Assembly (NCBI GenBank): GCA_003219415.1
Contig: QHOS01000027.1
Coordinates: 1 to 36,802, forward strand
DNA: 36,802 nt
DNA from: Verrucomicrobiota bacterium
GTDB lineage: Bacteria > Verrucomicrobiota > Verrucomicrobiia > Chthoniobacterales > UBA10450
Direction: 5' to 3'
Part shown: positions 8,471 through 17,044 of the stretch, piece after piece
How positions within the stretch are numbered: position 1 is the stretch's first letter
How the letters are laid out: each line of letters opens with the position of its first letter
The notes under the pieces: generated by a model
Database searches by the model: none
Told to the model about the DNA's origin: nothing
What the model saw: only the letters and a program-made list of their open reading frames with translations
Made by a program: the position numbers and the translations under genes

Positions 8471-9268
8471 TCATTCTTGCCATTTGTATAAATCCTGTCG
8501 GCGATGCGCGAGCGACTCGACGCGGGTCCGAACCGAGAGGATGAGTTCCTGAGACACATCGGCTTGAATTAGTTCTTCGCGATCCGCGGATGCGGATGCA
8601 ACCGCGACTCCGCGCGGATCGATAATCGCAGAGCTGCCACAAAACCATAAGTCGTCATCCTTGCCGACACGGTTCGATGCGATCACGTAACTCTGGTTTT
8701 CGATTGCGCGCGCAAGGGCAAGCGTTCTGAAATGTTCGATGCGCGGGAACGGCCATGCGGAAGAAACGATAAGGACGCCGACATTCTGCTCAACGACCAA
8801 CTTCCGATACATCTCCGGAAACCGGAGATCGTAGCAGATACTCAAACCGAAGCGCAGGCTGTCTAGGGCAAAACTCGCGAACGTATCACCCGAAACAAAA
8901 CACTTCTCTTCTTCAACGGGTGCAACCGCATACAGGTGCGTCTTGCGATATTTCGCAGCGATTTTGCCGTGTTGATCAACAAGAACCAGGGAATTGTAAA
9001 TTGAAGTGCCATCGCGCTCTGATACGCCGCACACGATGGCAATGGAAAGGTTCGCGGCGATTTCCTGAAGTTCAGGGATGAAACCACTCGTCCAGGAATT
9101 AGCATGAGCTTGGATTACGGACATCGAGTAGCCCGTATCGGTCATTTCCGGAAAAACAATCAGTTCCACGCCACCGTCCCTGCCTCGGCGACAGAAGTCG
9201 CGAACTTTGAGCAGGTTGGCTTTTGGATCGCCGAGCGAACAAGAAATCTGAGCGGCCGCAACCTTCAT
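8471..9268 (-). CDS. Carbon-nitrogen hydrolase (nitrilase superfamily amidase)
   Basis: A 265-residue enzyme of normal length for the superfamily. The catalytic Glu-Lys-Cys triad is visible: E41 (VFPEM), K109 (YRKTHLY) and C145 (SICYDLRFPE). The CYDLRFPE form is typical of omega-amidase / deaminated-glutathione amidase relatives (YafV, Nit1/Nit2), so hydrolysis of a small amide such as a 2-oxoglutaramate-like compound is the best guess; exact substrate unknown. It is soluble and cytoplasmic. It follows the bat genes on the same strand after a 126-base spacer with a repeat, so co-transcription is possible. The last codons and the stop run into text (minus strand GAATGACGAAGC) that resembles a dispersed repeat, so the C-terminus may have been remodelled. 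Confidence 0.88.
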   Translation of the reverse strand: MKVAAAQISCSLGDPKANLLKVRDFCRRGRDGGVELIVFPEMTDTGYSMSVIQAHANSWTSGFIPELQEIAANLSIAIVCGVSERDGTSIYNSLVLVDQHGKIAAKYRKTHLYAVAPVEEEKCFVSGDTFASFALDSLRFGLSICYDLRFPEMYRKLVVEQNVGVLIVSSAWPFPRIEHFRTLALARAIENQSYVIASNRVGKDDDLWFCGSSAIIDPRGVAVASASADREELIQADVSQELILSVRTRVESLAHRRQDLYKWQE

Positions 9269-9288
9269 ATGAATCCGCCCACTAAATA

Positions 9289-9361
9289 CACGAAAGGACG
9301 CGAAATCTCATATATGACCATTCAGCGCCTGTTTTCCCTTGGTCCGTTTTGCGTTTTCGTG
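9289..9361. repeat. Imperfect inverted repeat between amidase and batE-like genes
   Basis: CACGAAAGGACGCGAAA (9289-9305) pairs with TTTTGCGTTTTCGTG (9347-9361) with one mismatch and a two-base gap. It fills most of the 126-base spacer. It belongs to neither of the other repeat types in the window. Confidence 0.5.
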
Positions 9362-9394
9362 AGCCAAGCAAATCAGAGAAGCGCGGGTAAGCAG

Positions 9395-10138
9395 TTACAA
9401 ACGCACCTGCTGCGCGTCTTTAGCTGGAATCCAACCGCGCAGGTTATTCGGTAACGCTGCATAGATCCAATCCCCACGGGTGCTCAAGATTTTGACTTCA
9501 CTGCCAGATGGCAACGCCAGGATGCTGTTCGCAGTATCCGCGGTTGCAAGACGCGCTTGGACGTTCTTGCCCGTTACTATGGCCAGGGCGCTTCCATTGC
9601 TCCCGCGTTCGAGTGTATACACAGCGTAGATCGCCACTGCGCTGAGTAGCAGGCAAAATATTAACGTGGCGATTAATGTGGCCGATCTGCGACGCGCAAA
9701 GATCAACATGACCATCGCAAACACTGCGAACCAAAAAGCAATAGCCGCTGCGATGCTGTATTGATTAACACTAGCAAATTCGAAGTAACGCTCCGGCCAG
9801 CTTTGCTGCAGCTCAAGCGAGCGCGCCTCGTCACGCGCGATCTGCAAATTGGCTATGGCTTCCGGGTGATGTCGCTCCAAGGCAAGCGCGCGTTCGTAGT
9901 TTAAAACAGCATGCCCAAAGTCGCCGACACGAAAATAGGCATTGCCGAGATCGTAAAATAGATTTGCGCTCCATTGTCCTGCACCAACGAGTGCCTCGTA
10001 CCCGGAGATCGCTTCCGCGAAATTGCCTTGGGCGTACTCCTGATTTGCTTTTGTGAAGTCGCCTTTTGCCTGCGCAAACGAAGATACTGTCGATACGGCG
10101 CTGCAAAAAATTGCAATAAAACCGGCGGACACTTTCAT
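9395..10138 (-). CDS. batE: BatE-like protein: TPR, two membrane helices, SH3-like domain
   Basis: A 247-residue envelope protein: signal peptide (1-22), TPR-type repeats (about 28-105; FYDLGNAYFRVGDFGHAVLNYERALAL in part), two membrane helices (about 125-147 and 153-172), then a bacterial SH3-like domain (about 185-245) with GKNVQARL, LPSGSEVKIL and RGWIPA. This TPR plus SH3 layout matches BatE of the Bacteroides aerotolerance operon. The ATG overlaps the batD stop as ATGA, which shows tight translational coupling. The SH3 part likely sits in the periplasm and may bind cell wall or a partner; that is inference from the family. Confidence 0.82.
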   Translation of the reverse strand: MKVSAGFIAIFCSAVSTVSSFAQAKGDFTKANQEYAQGNFAEAISGYEALVGAGQWSANLFYDLGNAYFRVGDFGHAVLNYERALALERHHPEAIANLQIARDEARSLELQQSWPERYFEFASVNQYSIAAAIAFWFAVFAMVMLIFARRRSATLIATLIFCLLLSAVAIYAVYTLERGSNGSALAIVTGKNVQARLATADTANSILALPSGSEVKILSTRGDWIYAALPNNLRGWIPAKDAQQVRL

Positions 10139-12000
10139 CTTAAATTCTCAATCAACTCCAGCACTTCTCGCCGGCTTTCAGGAGAAACTCTTCCGGGACC
10201 GTTATGAGCTCCACTGTATTGCCATTCGTCGCTTTGCTCGAACAACCTGCGGAGCCGGTCGCGTGAATCGCTATTAAGCTTGAAAGTCTCTGCCGCAGTC
10301 TCCACATCCACCATGTTTGGATCGATGCGGCGATTTCCTGACGCCATGGCGGCTTTTAAGCGAACGACTCTGGATGCTTCGGCATAATACTCTCGGGGGG
10401 ATACGTCGTTGCGATGCAACTTGTGCATTAGATCAGTCGCTTCATGTCGCAGCGCAGCGACACGTTGCGCCTCACGATTATCAATTCTTGTCCGGCGAAT
10501 TTTCCAACCTGCAAATCCAATTAACGCGAGCAACGGAATCAGCTCCGCAGCCCAGAAAACTCTTTGTGTGTAGATCGGCGCAAACGATTCCGCTGCCCGG
10601 GGCCGTTCGGTCAACTGATAAAGAATATCCTGCTGCTTGGTTGCAGTCGGGACGGGCGGACGTGCTGTCCCCGTGGACGGAGTGGGTGCCGCCGACTGGG
10701 CCGCACCCGCGTTTTGCGCAACCGCCGCACCTCCCTGCACATTGATCGGAATCGACTCACTGTGCAGGGTGACATATTGTTCCTTCACCGGGTCGAAGTA
10801 AGAGAACGCGAGCAGCGGGAGTCCCTGCTTTTTGTCGTTGGGGGAAAGCACCATCTCGAAAGTTTTCGTGCCACTCAGGCCGACCTCATCATCCTGCTTG
10901 AACTTGGATGACGGCGGATATTTGTGCCAGCCGCGCTCGTCTTCAATAACTGGGGCATTGACGCGGTCGAAATTGCCGCGTCCCGAAATTGTAGATGTGA
11001 TGGTGATGGGATCACCTACCTGCACGGTCTTTGGCTTTGCATCGGTCGTCATGGTGAAATTTCCAATTGCACCCGAAAAACTGGGGGGCGCATTTTTCGG
11101 CAAGGGCTTTACCTCGAGTGCCACAGGTTCACTCTTGATCTCCACGTCGCGGCGCTCCCCACGTTGACTGAACGGATTCGAGAAGAATGGATCGGAGAAT
11201 GGGTCATCTTGATCGAGCAGGTCGAAAGGCGAACGCGGGCGTGAGCGTGGCGCGCTCTGCCTGCGAGGAACGACAACTTGTGCCTTCGCTTTCACCGGCC
11301 CGATTTCAAATTTTCCCGCGCGCGCCGCGGCGATTGCAGTTTTAAATGTCACCACCTCATAAGGTCTCCCACTGATCGTTTCAGTATTTTCCCCGGACTG
11401 CTGCAACTTCTGCGCGGTAAATCCTTGCCCCGTGATTTCCGGCGGTTCGACGAGTCGCGGGCGAACGCGCGGATCAAATCCCATTCGTATCTGAACCGGA
11501 ACGATCTCACCCACGTACGCGGTCTTGCTTGGTACGATCAACTCTGCGAAAACCAGGCTGCTTGCGCTGGCTGCCGCTGCGTCACGGCCAGGCCGGGCGC
11601 CAGACGAACGACCGGGAGCATCCGCAACGTTTAACGTTAACGCCGGTGTACGCAGCGAATTGTTTCCGACGCGAATGGTTTGAGGCGGGATGGTGAATCT
11701 TCCCGCTCTCAACGGCATTACAGTATAATCATATATCACACTGGAGGTTAAGTTGAGATTGTTCATCTCGATGCGTTGTGACGTTCCCGTTCGCCGAATT
11801 TCGAGACCGTCCACCATGATATTCTCCGGCGCGTCTGCGCCATGTGCTCCGGCAACTCGAATTTCCAAATGCACCGTTTCGCCCAGTGCGGCTTCCGAAC
11901 TATTCAAAACCGCTGTCACGCTCGGCGAATCAGCACGCGCAAATTGCGCCGTTGCGATTATTCCGAAGACAGCAATAAAAATTCGTCTGGGCGTCGACAT
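10135..12000 (-). CDS. batD: BatD oxygen-tolerance protein
   Basis: From this start 621 residues: signal peptide (1-23, ending FARA), a long periplasmic part of beta-sandwich repeats (ALGETVHLEIRV; AYVGEIVPVQIRM; VQVGDPITITSTISG), one membrane helix (about 481-501) and a cytoplasmic helical tail. This is the BatD pattern; BatD works with BatA/BatB in the MoxR-linked envelope module. Asp/Phe/Pro-rich segment near the middle (DPFSDPFFSNPFS). The frame is open back to 12051, but those first residues (GFLDSARNDAC) are a translation of an intergenic repeat, so the start is placed at the ATG just before the signal peptide (12000); ATG 12012 is an alternative. Neither has a clear Shine-Dalgarno. Confidence 0.87.
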   Translation of the reverse strand: MSTPRRIFIAVFGIIATAQFARADSPSVTAVLNSSEAALGETVHLEIRVAGAHGADAPENIMVDGLEIRRTGTSQRIEMNNLNLTSSVIYDYTVMPLRAGRFTIPPQTIRVGNNSLRTPALTLNVADAPGRSSGARPGRDAAAASASSLVFAELIVPSKTAYVGEIVPVQIRMGFDPRVRPRLVEPPEITGQGFTAQKLQQSGENTETISGRPYEVVTFKTAIAAARAGKFEIGPVKAKAQVVVPRRQSAPRSRPRSPFDLLDQDDPFSDPFFSNPFSQRGERRDVEIKSEPVALEVKPLPKNAPPSFSGAIGNFTMTTDAKPKTVQVGDPITITSTISGRGNFDRVNAPVIEDERGWHKYPPSSKFKQDDEVGLSGTKTFEMVLSPNDKKQGLPLLAFSYFDPVKEQYVTLHSESIPINVQGGAAVAQNAGAAQSAAPTPSTGTARPPVPTATKQQDILYQLTERPRAAESFAPIYTQRVFWAAELIPLLALIGFAGWKIRRTRIDNREAQRVAALRHEATDLMHKLHRNDVSPREYYAEASRVVRLKAAMASGNRRIDPNMVDVETAAETFKLNSDSRDRLRRLFEQSDEWQYSGAHNGPGRVSPESRREVLELIENLR

Positions 12001-12021
12001 CCTAAAGTGCATCTCGCAAGC

Positions 12022-12103
12022 GTCATTCCGAGCGGAGTCGAGGAATCCCATGGCTTAATACACGGTCGAATTCACAGGATATCTCGACTTGGCTCGACAT
12101 GAC
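12022..12103. repeat. Hairpin repeat element, copy 1 (batB-batD junction)
   Basis: Arms 12022-12049 (GTCATTCCGAGCGGAGTCGA...) and 12077-12103 (...GGCTCGACATGAC) are imperfect inverted repeats around a 27-base loop. It has the same plan as the elements at 14393-14483 and 35012-35132: GTCAT plus a GAGC-type core at the outer ends. It fills the spacer and runs in frame into the 5' side of batD. Confidence 0.65.
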
Positions 12104-12112
12104 GAACCTGCC

Positions 12113-14338
12113 TTACCAGTCCTTATAGACATGGCGCGTTGCTCTGCGTTCATCAAGTTGAACCCGCGCCTCCTCGTCTTTCATCGATTCCAGAAGAGCT
12201 TCCGCCTGGCGCTCGCTCATCTGGCCCTCCTTTTCGGGTTCGGCTTCGGCAACTTGTGCGTTCCCGTCAGGCGGTGGCTTCTGTGATTTGTCTTCGCCGG
12301 CTCCCTTCACTTCACCCGCAAATTTCTTGGATTCTCCAGGAGTCGCGGAAGGTGTCGTATTTTCCCCTTCACCCTCTCCTGGGGATGGTGAGGGGGTTTC
12401 ATTTTCGCCTTCGCCCGGGCTCGGCGATTCTTCACCTTGCCGTTCTCCTGGCGAGGGTGAAGGCTGTTGACCTTGTTGCTTGTCGGCTCCCGGCGAAGGA
12501 GAAGGAGTCTCCCCAGGCTGCTGCTGTTTTTTTTGCGGCTCGTTCTTCGCCTGGGCTTGGTCGTTTTTTTCCTGTTGCTGATCTTTCTGATTTCCAGACT
12601 TGCCTTGTGATTGCTGATCTTGGGACTGCTGCTGGTCTTTTTGCTGCTGCTCGCCCTGACCTTGTTGTTGCTGCTGATTCTGTTGTTGCTGTTTTTGTTG
12701 TTCTTGCTGTTTTTGCTGCTGGTTCTGCTTCTGATCCTGCTTGTTCTGTTTGTCCTGTTTATTCTGTTCGTTCTTCTGCTGCGGCGAGGGGGAAGGGGAG
12801 GGCTGTTCTTGTTTTTTATTCTTCAGTTCTTCGATCTTCCGCTTCACGTAATCGTAATTGTCCTTCGCTTCCTTGTTTTGCGGGTCGAGCTTGAGCGTTT
12901 GCTCATAATGATCGAGCGCGTTTGTCCAGTCGCTGAGCTTTTTATCATCGCCCTTTTGTGCTTCGCCACGCTGATAAAGTGTGTTTCCAAGGTTATAATG
13001 GCCTTTGCTTTGCAAAGCGGTATCCCGGGAAAGCAATGCCTGGCTAAATGATTCCAGCGCCTTGCTGTAATCCTTCAGTTTGTAAGCAGCCGCACCTGAG
13101 TCGAACTGTAGCTTGTCCTCTGCGCGCGATTGCGGATGCGATTTTAACGCGTTCTGAAACTGGCTGTAGGCGTCTTCGAATTTTCCGCCGCGATACGCGT
13201 CGAGACCCGGCGCGGTGGCGAACGCGGGTGAAGACAGGAACATCACGAGAAGTGCGGTTGCCGCTGCGGCCCCGGCAGGCGCGTTGGCAACGCCACGCAC
13301 AGCCTTGCGAGCAGGCGCGACAGCGGAAGCTCTTTGTCGCGCCCGTTTTCGTTCGGGAATCAGGATCGACAGTGCGAGAGCGATTAACGCTGCGCCGAGC
13401 GGCCATTCGTAACGTTCAATCGGTCGACGCGACAAACGCACATCCATTTCGGCAGCCTGCATTTTTGCCAGGCCCTCATTCTGAATTTGCTGCATCGTGC
13501 GAGGTCCGTTTTCCAAGTGAAGATAAAAACCCCCAGTAGTCTGAGCGATTTCGCGCAAACGTTTATCATCCAGCTTCGATTTAACGACTTGACCGGATGA
13601 ATCTTTGACGAAGCTGGTTTGACCATCGTCGCCGGTCACCGGAATGAGTGAGCCCTGTGGTGTTCCAACACCTACCGTGAAAATTCGCACACCGGCGTCG
13701 GCCGCTTCTTTCGCGGTTTTCATGGCGTCCCCACTTAATTCTTCGCCGTCGGTGAAGATGACCAGAGCGCGATTTCCCATGGCGCTTTTACCGAAACTCT
13801 GCGTGGCGAGAGTAATCGCGCTCGAGATATTGGTGCCGCCTTCAGGAATTGTCTTGGTATCCAGATCGTTCACGGCCTCAACCACCGCGTCATAATCAAT
13901 AGTCAGAGGCGCCTGTAAAAACGGGCGGCCGGCAAAAGCGATCAGACCAACACGGTCGCCCTGCAACTGACTGATTAAGTCCTGGATCGCCAGCTTGACG
14001 CGATCGAGTCGGGTCGGCTGCACGTCATTGGAAAGCATGCTGCGCGACGTATCCACGGCGATCAACAAATCGAGACCCTTGCGTTTCACGTCTTCAAACG
14101 TGTAACCCCAGCGAGGCTGCGCCAGACTGACAATGGCCAAAGCAAGCCCGAGCAATTGCAACGCAAATCTTAATATCCGACGGGGACGATTCACCGTTCC
14201 AGCGAGCTGCGGCAGCAGCCGCGCCGAAACGAATTCCTGCAATCGTTTGAGACCGCGCCGTTCTGAGCGAATGAACAACGCAATCAGAAGCGGGATCACA
14301 AGCAATCCCCAAATCCATTGTGGCACGCCGAAAGTCAT
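12113..14338 (-). CDS. batB: BatB-BatC fusion: VWA domain, TPRs, Gln-rich tail
   Basis: A 741-residue membrane protein. Residues 1-330 are BatB: two N-terminal membrane helices (about 8-22, 55-72), a VWA domain with complete MIDAS (DTSRS 96-100, T169, D197) and a third helix (about 313-327). Next, residues 350-376 look like a second signal peptide ending AFATA, followed by TPRs (about 378-500) as in BatC, then a Gln/Lys-rich stretch (about 520-608), PSPSPGE repeats (610-670) and an acidic end. In Bacteroides BatB and BatC are separate, so this is a gene fusion that kept the BatC signal segment. It likely acts at the inner membrane with BatA, BatD and the MoxR ATPase. The start, 170 bases from the batA stop, is plain ATG. 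Confidence 0.9.
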   Translation of the reverse strand: MTFGVPQWIWGLLVIPLLIALFIRSERRGLKRLQEFVSARLLPQLAGTVNRPRRILRFALQLLGLALAIVSLAQPRWGYTFEDVKRKGLDLLIAVDTSRSMLSNDVQPTRLDRVKLAIQDLISQLQGDRVGLIAFAGRPFLQAPLTIDYDAVVEAVNDLDTKTIPEGGTNISSAITLATQSFGKSAMGNRALVIFTDGEELSGDAMKTAKEAADAGVRIFTVGVGTPQGSLIPVTGDDGQTSFVKDSSGQVVKSKLDDKRLREIAQTTGGFYLHLENGPRTMQQIQNEGLAKMQAAEMDVRLSRRPIERYEWPLGAALIALALSILIPERKRARQRASAVAPARKAVRGVANAPAGAAAATALLVMFLSSPAFATAPGLDAYRGGKFEDAYSQFQNALKSHPQSRAEDKLQFDSGAAAYKLKDYSKALESFSQALLSRDTALQSKGHYNLGNTLYQRGEAQKGDDKKLSDWTNALDHYEQTLKLDPQNKEAKDNYDYVKRKIEELKNKKQEQPSPSPSPQQKNEQNKQDKQNKQDQKQNQQQKQQEQQKQQQQNQQQQQGQGEQQQKDQQQSQDQQSQGKSGNQKDQQQEKNDQAQAKNEPQKKQQQPGETPSPSPGADKQQGQQPSPSPGERQGEESPSPGEGENETPSPSPGEGEGENTTPSATPGESKKFAGEVKGAGEDKSQKPPPDGNAQVAEAEPEKEGQMSERQAEALLESMKDEEARVQLDERRATRHVYKDW

Positions 14339-14352
14339 GTGTTCGTTAAAAC

Positions 14353-14504
14353 GTTGAAGGGTTGAAACGTTAAACTGGCCGTGAACATCATTGTCATTCT
14401 GAGCGAAGCGAAGAATCTCTGATTATTCCTCCGGCAGCGCCCTAAGACGGTAATCTGAGATGTTTCGCTCAGCTCAACATGACAGGGTGAACGCTTCAAC
14501 CTTC
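14353..14504. repeat. Nested hairpin repeat element, copy 2 (batA-batB junction)
   Basis: Inner arms 14393-14419 (GTCATTCTGAGCGAAGCGAA...) and 14457-14483 (...CTCAGCTCAACATGAC) pair imperfectly around a 37-base loop. Outside them a second pair, GAAGGGTTGAAACGTT (14356-14371) and AACGCTTCAACCTTC (14490-14504), also matches with one gap and one mismatch. The outer right arm ends three bases from the batA stop. The 169-base spacer is thus almost wholly an RNA-foldable repeat. Confidence 0.65.
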
Positions 14505-14507
14505 TTT

Positions 14508-15554
14508 TCACGGCAGTTTTTTCCAGATGGTTTGTGACAACAGGATCTGCGCCAGCAATAGCCCGCAGCCGCTCATCAGACACAGCGGGAACAAGTCGCG
14601 GTATTGTTGATATTTTTTCACGCTAACGGTCGATTTCTCCAGCTTGTCTATGTCATTATAAATTTGCTCCAGCGATTGTGTATCGGTCGCGCGGAAGAAT
14701 TTGCCGTCTGCAATTTTAGCCACTTCTCTCAGACCAGCCTCGTTAAATTCCACGCGCTGGTTTTCGTAGAGAATGTTACCTAATGCATCTGTTAACGGTC
14801 CTTTGGGAGTGAATATCGGGGCGGGGGCGATTCCGTTGATTCCTGCGCCGATTGCATAGAGGTGGATCTTTAACGCTTTGACTGCCTCGGCCGCAGTGTT
14901 TGGTGGAATTTTGCCAGCATTATTTTCTCCGTCGGTTAAGAGAACGAGCGCGCGACTTTTCGAACGTTTATCATTTAACCGGTTAGCTGCTGCTGCCAGG
15001 GCCGATCCAATGGCAGTGCCATCCTCAACCAGTCCAATCCGCACGCGATCCAGGTTTTGCAGCAGCCAATCGTGATCCAGTGTCATCGGGCTAACCACAT
15101 ACGGGCGACCCGCGAATGCGATGATGCCGATGCGGTCGTTTGGTCGGCCTTCGATGAATTTACGTGTGACTTCGCGGATCGCATCGACACGCGTCGCCTC
15201 TTGTCCGCCGATTGTAAAATCCTTGGTCAGCATCGATCCGGAGACATCCAGCGTCAGGATAATATCGATCCCACTGGCTTCGATCTGAGTAAGACTTTTG
15301 CCGAGCTGCGGACGCGCGAGGGCAATCACGAAGACCGCAATCGAAGCCAGCACCAGTGACCGCAGAATTTTGCCTGCACGCGCAGCGCTTTGTTTTCCGA
15401 TCGCCCGAAGGCTTGCTGTGGATGAAAAAGTCAGCGCAGCGGCCGGCCCGCGTTTTCCACGCAAATACGCGAGCAACGGAACCACCAAGAGCAGCAGGAG
15501 CAGCCACGGATGCGCGAAGGTCAACGCGCTATTTCCTGTGAACCAATCAACCAT
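14508..15554 (-). CDS. batA: BatA, VWA-domain membrane protein
   Basis: A 348-residue protein of usual BatA length: two N-terminal membrane helices (about 15-31, 65-80), a periplasm-facing or cytoplasmic VWA domain, and a C-terminal helix (about 322-341). The metal-binding MIDAS is complete: DVSGS (103-107), T180 and D208 (LLTDGEN). RPNDRIGIIAFAGRPYVVSP is typical of the family. It starts inside the end of the DUF4381-like gene (34-base overlap) behind a strong Shine-Dalgarno. VWA proteins of this class are thought to be partners of MoxR AAA+ ATPases in assembling or repairing envelope complexes; the client is unknown. Confidence 0.93.
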   Translation of the reverse strand: MVDWFTGNSALTFAHPWLLLLLLVVPLLAYLRGKRGPAAALTFSSTASLRAIGKQSAARAGKILRSLVLASIAVFVIALARPQLGKSLTQIEASGIDIILTLDVSGSMLTKDFTIGGQEATRVDAIREVTRKFIEGRPNDRIGIIAFAGRPYVVSPMTLDHDWLLQNLDRVRIGLVEDGTAIGSALAAAANRLNDKRSKSRALVLLTDGENNAGKIPPNTAAEAVKALKIHLYAIGAGINGIAPAPIFTPKGPLTDALGNILYENQRVEFNEAGLREVAKIADGKFFRATDTQSLEQIYNDIDKLEKSTVSVKKYQQYRDLFPLCLMSGCGLLLAQILLSQTIWKKLP

Positions 15555-16129
15555 GGTTGACCTCCTTTCACAAAGCGGATCGCTTCCTCAAGTAACGATT
15601 CACTGTCTGAAGTTGTTGCTTCGTACCTTGCAAACTTGATCAGGTCGCAGCGGTTCAAGAAATCTTCGAGCAGCGATTTTTCGTCGTCGGAGAACGGCGA
15701 TGAACCTCTGAGCCCATTCAGAAACTCGACAGACGTTTGCCGCGTGACGGGCAATCCGAACTGTTCCGTCACGTAGCGCCTGAGAATGTCCGACACACGG
15801 ATACTGAAGCGATATGGATCGATCGCTGTGATCTGTCCTCGTATTTGCTCGAGCAATGCAAGTGCGCGCTCGCGGGGTGATTGGGGCGGTGTTGGGCGCC
15901 GAAAAGATTTTGCAACAAACCACACAATCAAACCGATCGCCGTGAGCAAGACGAACATTCCGAGAAAAACCAGCCACGGCGAAAGCAGCGAATAATCGAC
16001 AGGCGGCGCAATATCGTGAAACTCCTCAGCCAACAGCAAAGGAATAATGGAGTAGTGGAGTCGTGGAGTAGTGCCAGGCGAATTCATTTCATTACTCCAT
16101 TGCTCCACCGCTCCTCCGATCTCCCTCAT
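15521..16129 (-). CDS. DUF4381-like membrane protein of the moxR-bat operon
   Basis: A 202-residue protein: short N-terminal part, the motif FHDIAPPVDY that precedes the helix in DUF4381 proteins, one membrane helix (about 50-73), and a cytoplasmic helical domain (YRFSIRVSDILRRYVTEQFG, then DLIKFARYEAT). Small proteins of this type sit between DUF58 and VWA genes in such operons. The start at 16129 overlaps the DUF58 stop as ATGA, implying coupling. Codons from about residue 5 to 33, however, are a TGGAGTAGTGG-type repeat (see 16041-16118) read in frame. An ATG inside it (16087) has GGAG seven bases before it and could now be the real start. Confidence 0.78.
   Translation of the reverse strand: MREIGGAVEQWSNEMNSPGTTPRLHYSIIPLLLAEEFHDIAPPVDYSLLSPWLVFLGMFVLLTAIGLIVWFVAKSFRRPTPPQSPRERALALLEQIRGQITAIDPYRFSIRVSDILRRYVTEQFGLPVTRQTSVEFLNGLRGSSPFSDDEKSLLEDFLNRCDLIKFARYEATTSDSESLLEEAIRFVKGGQPWLIGSQEIAR
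15560..15568 (-). promoter_or_regulatory. Strong Shine-Dalgarno of batA
   Basis: Minus strand AAAGGAGGT followed by five bases and the batA ATG at 15554. It is the clearest ribosome site in the operon and fixes the batA start despite the overlap with the upstream gene. Confidence 0.75.
16041..16118. repeat. TGGAGTAGTGG inverted repeat inside the 5' end of the DUF4381-like gene
   Basis: Plus-strand arm GTGGAGTCGTGGAGTAGT (16055-16072) pairs with ATTACTCCATTGCTCCAC (16091-16108), 14 of 18 bases, around an 18-base loop; similar text extends on both sides. It is translated in frame as the N-terminal extension of the neighbouring protein. Confidence 0.6.
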
Positions 16130-17010
16130 CGAACACGAATGCGGCGCTCGCGTTGTTTGAAAAAGGAGCGCAGCTGCGGCAGATAGTCTTTGCCGGTTTG
16201 CAGAGCGATCGCGTCGATATTGTTTCGGCGCAGCACGCGCGCAAGCTCCTGCTCGCGTTCATCCATAAGCCCGCTAAAACGCGCTCGCGTTGTGCGATCC
16301 GCCGTGTTGATCTCAATTTGATCCCCGGTCTCGGCATCTTCCAAGGTGATGATGCCGATATTTGGCAATACTCGTTCTCGTTCATCGTGGATATGGATGG
16401 CCACGAAATCGTGCCGCCGTCCACTCACCGCCAGCGCTCGCGAAAAATCGGGCGCCTGAAAATCCGAAATGAAGAAAACCACAGCGCGTCGTGTGACAAT
16501 TTTATTCAGATAATCGAGGGCCAGCGCCGGCTCTGTGCCGCGTCCCTTTGGTTCGAAAAACAAAATCTCCCGGATAAGTCGTAGCGTATGGGAGCGGCCT
16601 TTCTTTGGAGGAATAAAAAGCTCGACCCGATCGGTGAAGAGGATGAGCCCGACCTTGTCGTTGTTCCTAATCGCGCTGAAAGCGAGCAAACACGCGACTT
16701 CCGCGGCCAATTCCCGTTTTGATTGCGTTGTGCTCCCGAAGTTTCCTGACGCGCTGACATCCACGACCAGCATTACCGTAAGCTCGCGTTCTTCTGTAAA
16801 TTTTTTCACAAACGCGTTGCCCATCCGCGCGGTCACGTTCCAGTCGATCGCGCGAATTTCGTCGCCGGGCTGATACTCACGCACGTCTTCAAAATTCATT
16901 CCCCGGCCTTTGAAAACACTGTGGTAATCGCCGGCGAACGCGGTCTCGACGAGCCCTCTCGTCTTTATCTCGAGAGTCCGGATTTTTTTGAGAATCTCCG
17001 CTGGTTCCAT
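16126..17010 (-). CDS. DUF58 / VWA-like protein of the moxR operon
   Basis: From ATG 17010 the protein has 294 residues. The DUF58 signature is plain: GRGMNFEDVREYQPGDEIRA (36-55), IDWNVTAR, then a VWA-like fold with DVSAS (84-88). DUF58 proteins are encoded directly after MoxR ATPases and before Bat proteins; here an extra gene separates them. The open frame continues 29 codons upstream, but these translate an ACTTCTCACT-type repeat (HNHFSLLTNHFSLP), so they are excluded. The repeat begins only four bases before the ATG and leaves no recognisable ribosome site, so expression may depend on read-through coupling or has been altered. Confidence 0.88.
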   Translation of the reverse strand: MEPAEILKKIRTLEIKTRGLVETAFAGDYHSVFKGRGMNFEDVREYQPGDEIRAIDWNVTARMGNAFVKKFTEERELTVMLVVDVSASGNFGSTTQSKRELAAEVACLLAFSAIRNNDKVGLILFTDRVELFIPPKKGRSHTLRLIREILFFEPKGRGTEPALALDYLNKIVTRRAVVFFISDFQAPDFSRALAVSGRRHDFVAIHIHDERERVLPNIGIITLEDAETGDQIEINTADRTTRARFSGLMDEREQELARVLRRNNIDAIALQTGKDYLPQLRSFFKQRERRIRVR

Positions 17011-17014
17011 CGGA

Positions 17015-17044
17015 AGTGAGAAGTGATTGGTGAGAAGTGAAAAG
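17015..17044. repeat. Left arm of inverted repeat around the S23-like gene
   Basis: Bases 17015-17040 are exactly the reverse complement of 17525-17550 (26 of 26); four more bases match at three positions. Each arm is built of two AGTGAGAAGTGA-like units joined by TTGG. This arm lies between the S23-like stop (17048) and the DUF58 ATG (17010). Confidence 0.9.

Noticed and set aside
12139-13051. Plus-strand frames with long Leu runs
   Set aside because: Antisense of the Gln-rich region of the BatB-BatC fusion (CTG/TTG from CAG/CAA); apparent membrane helices are an artefact.
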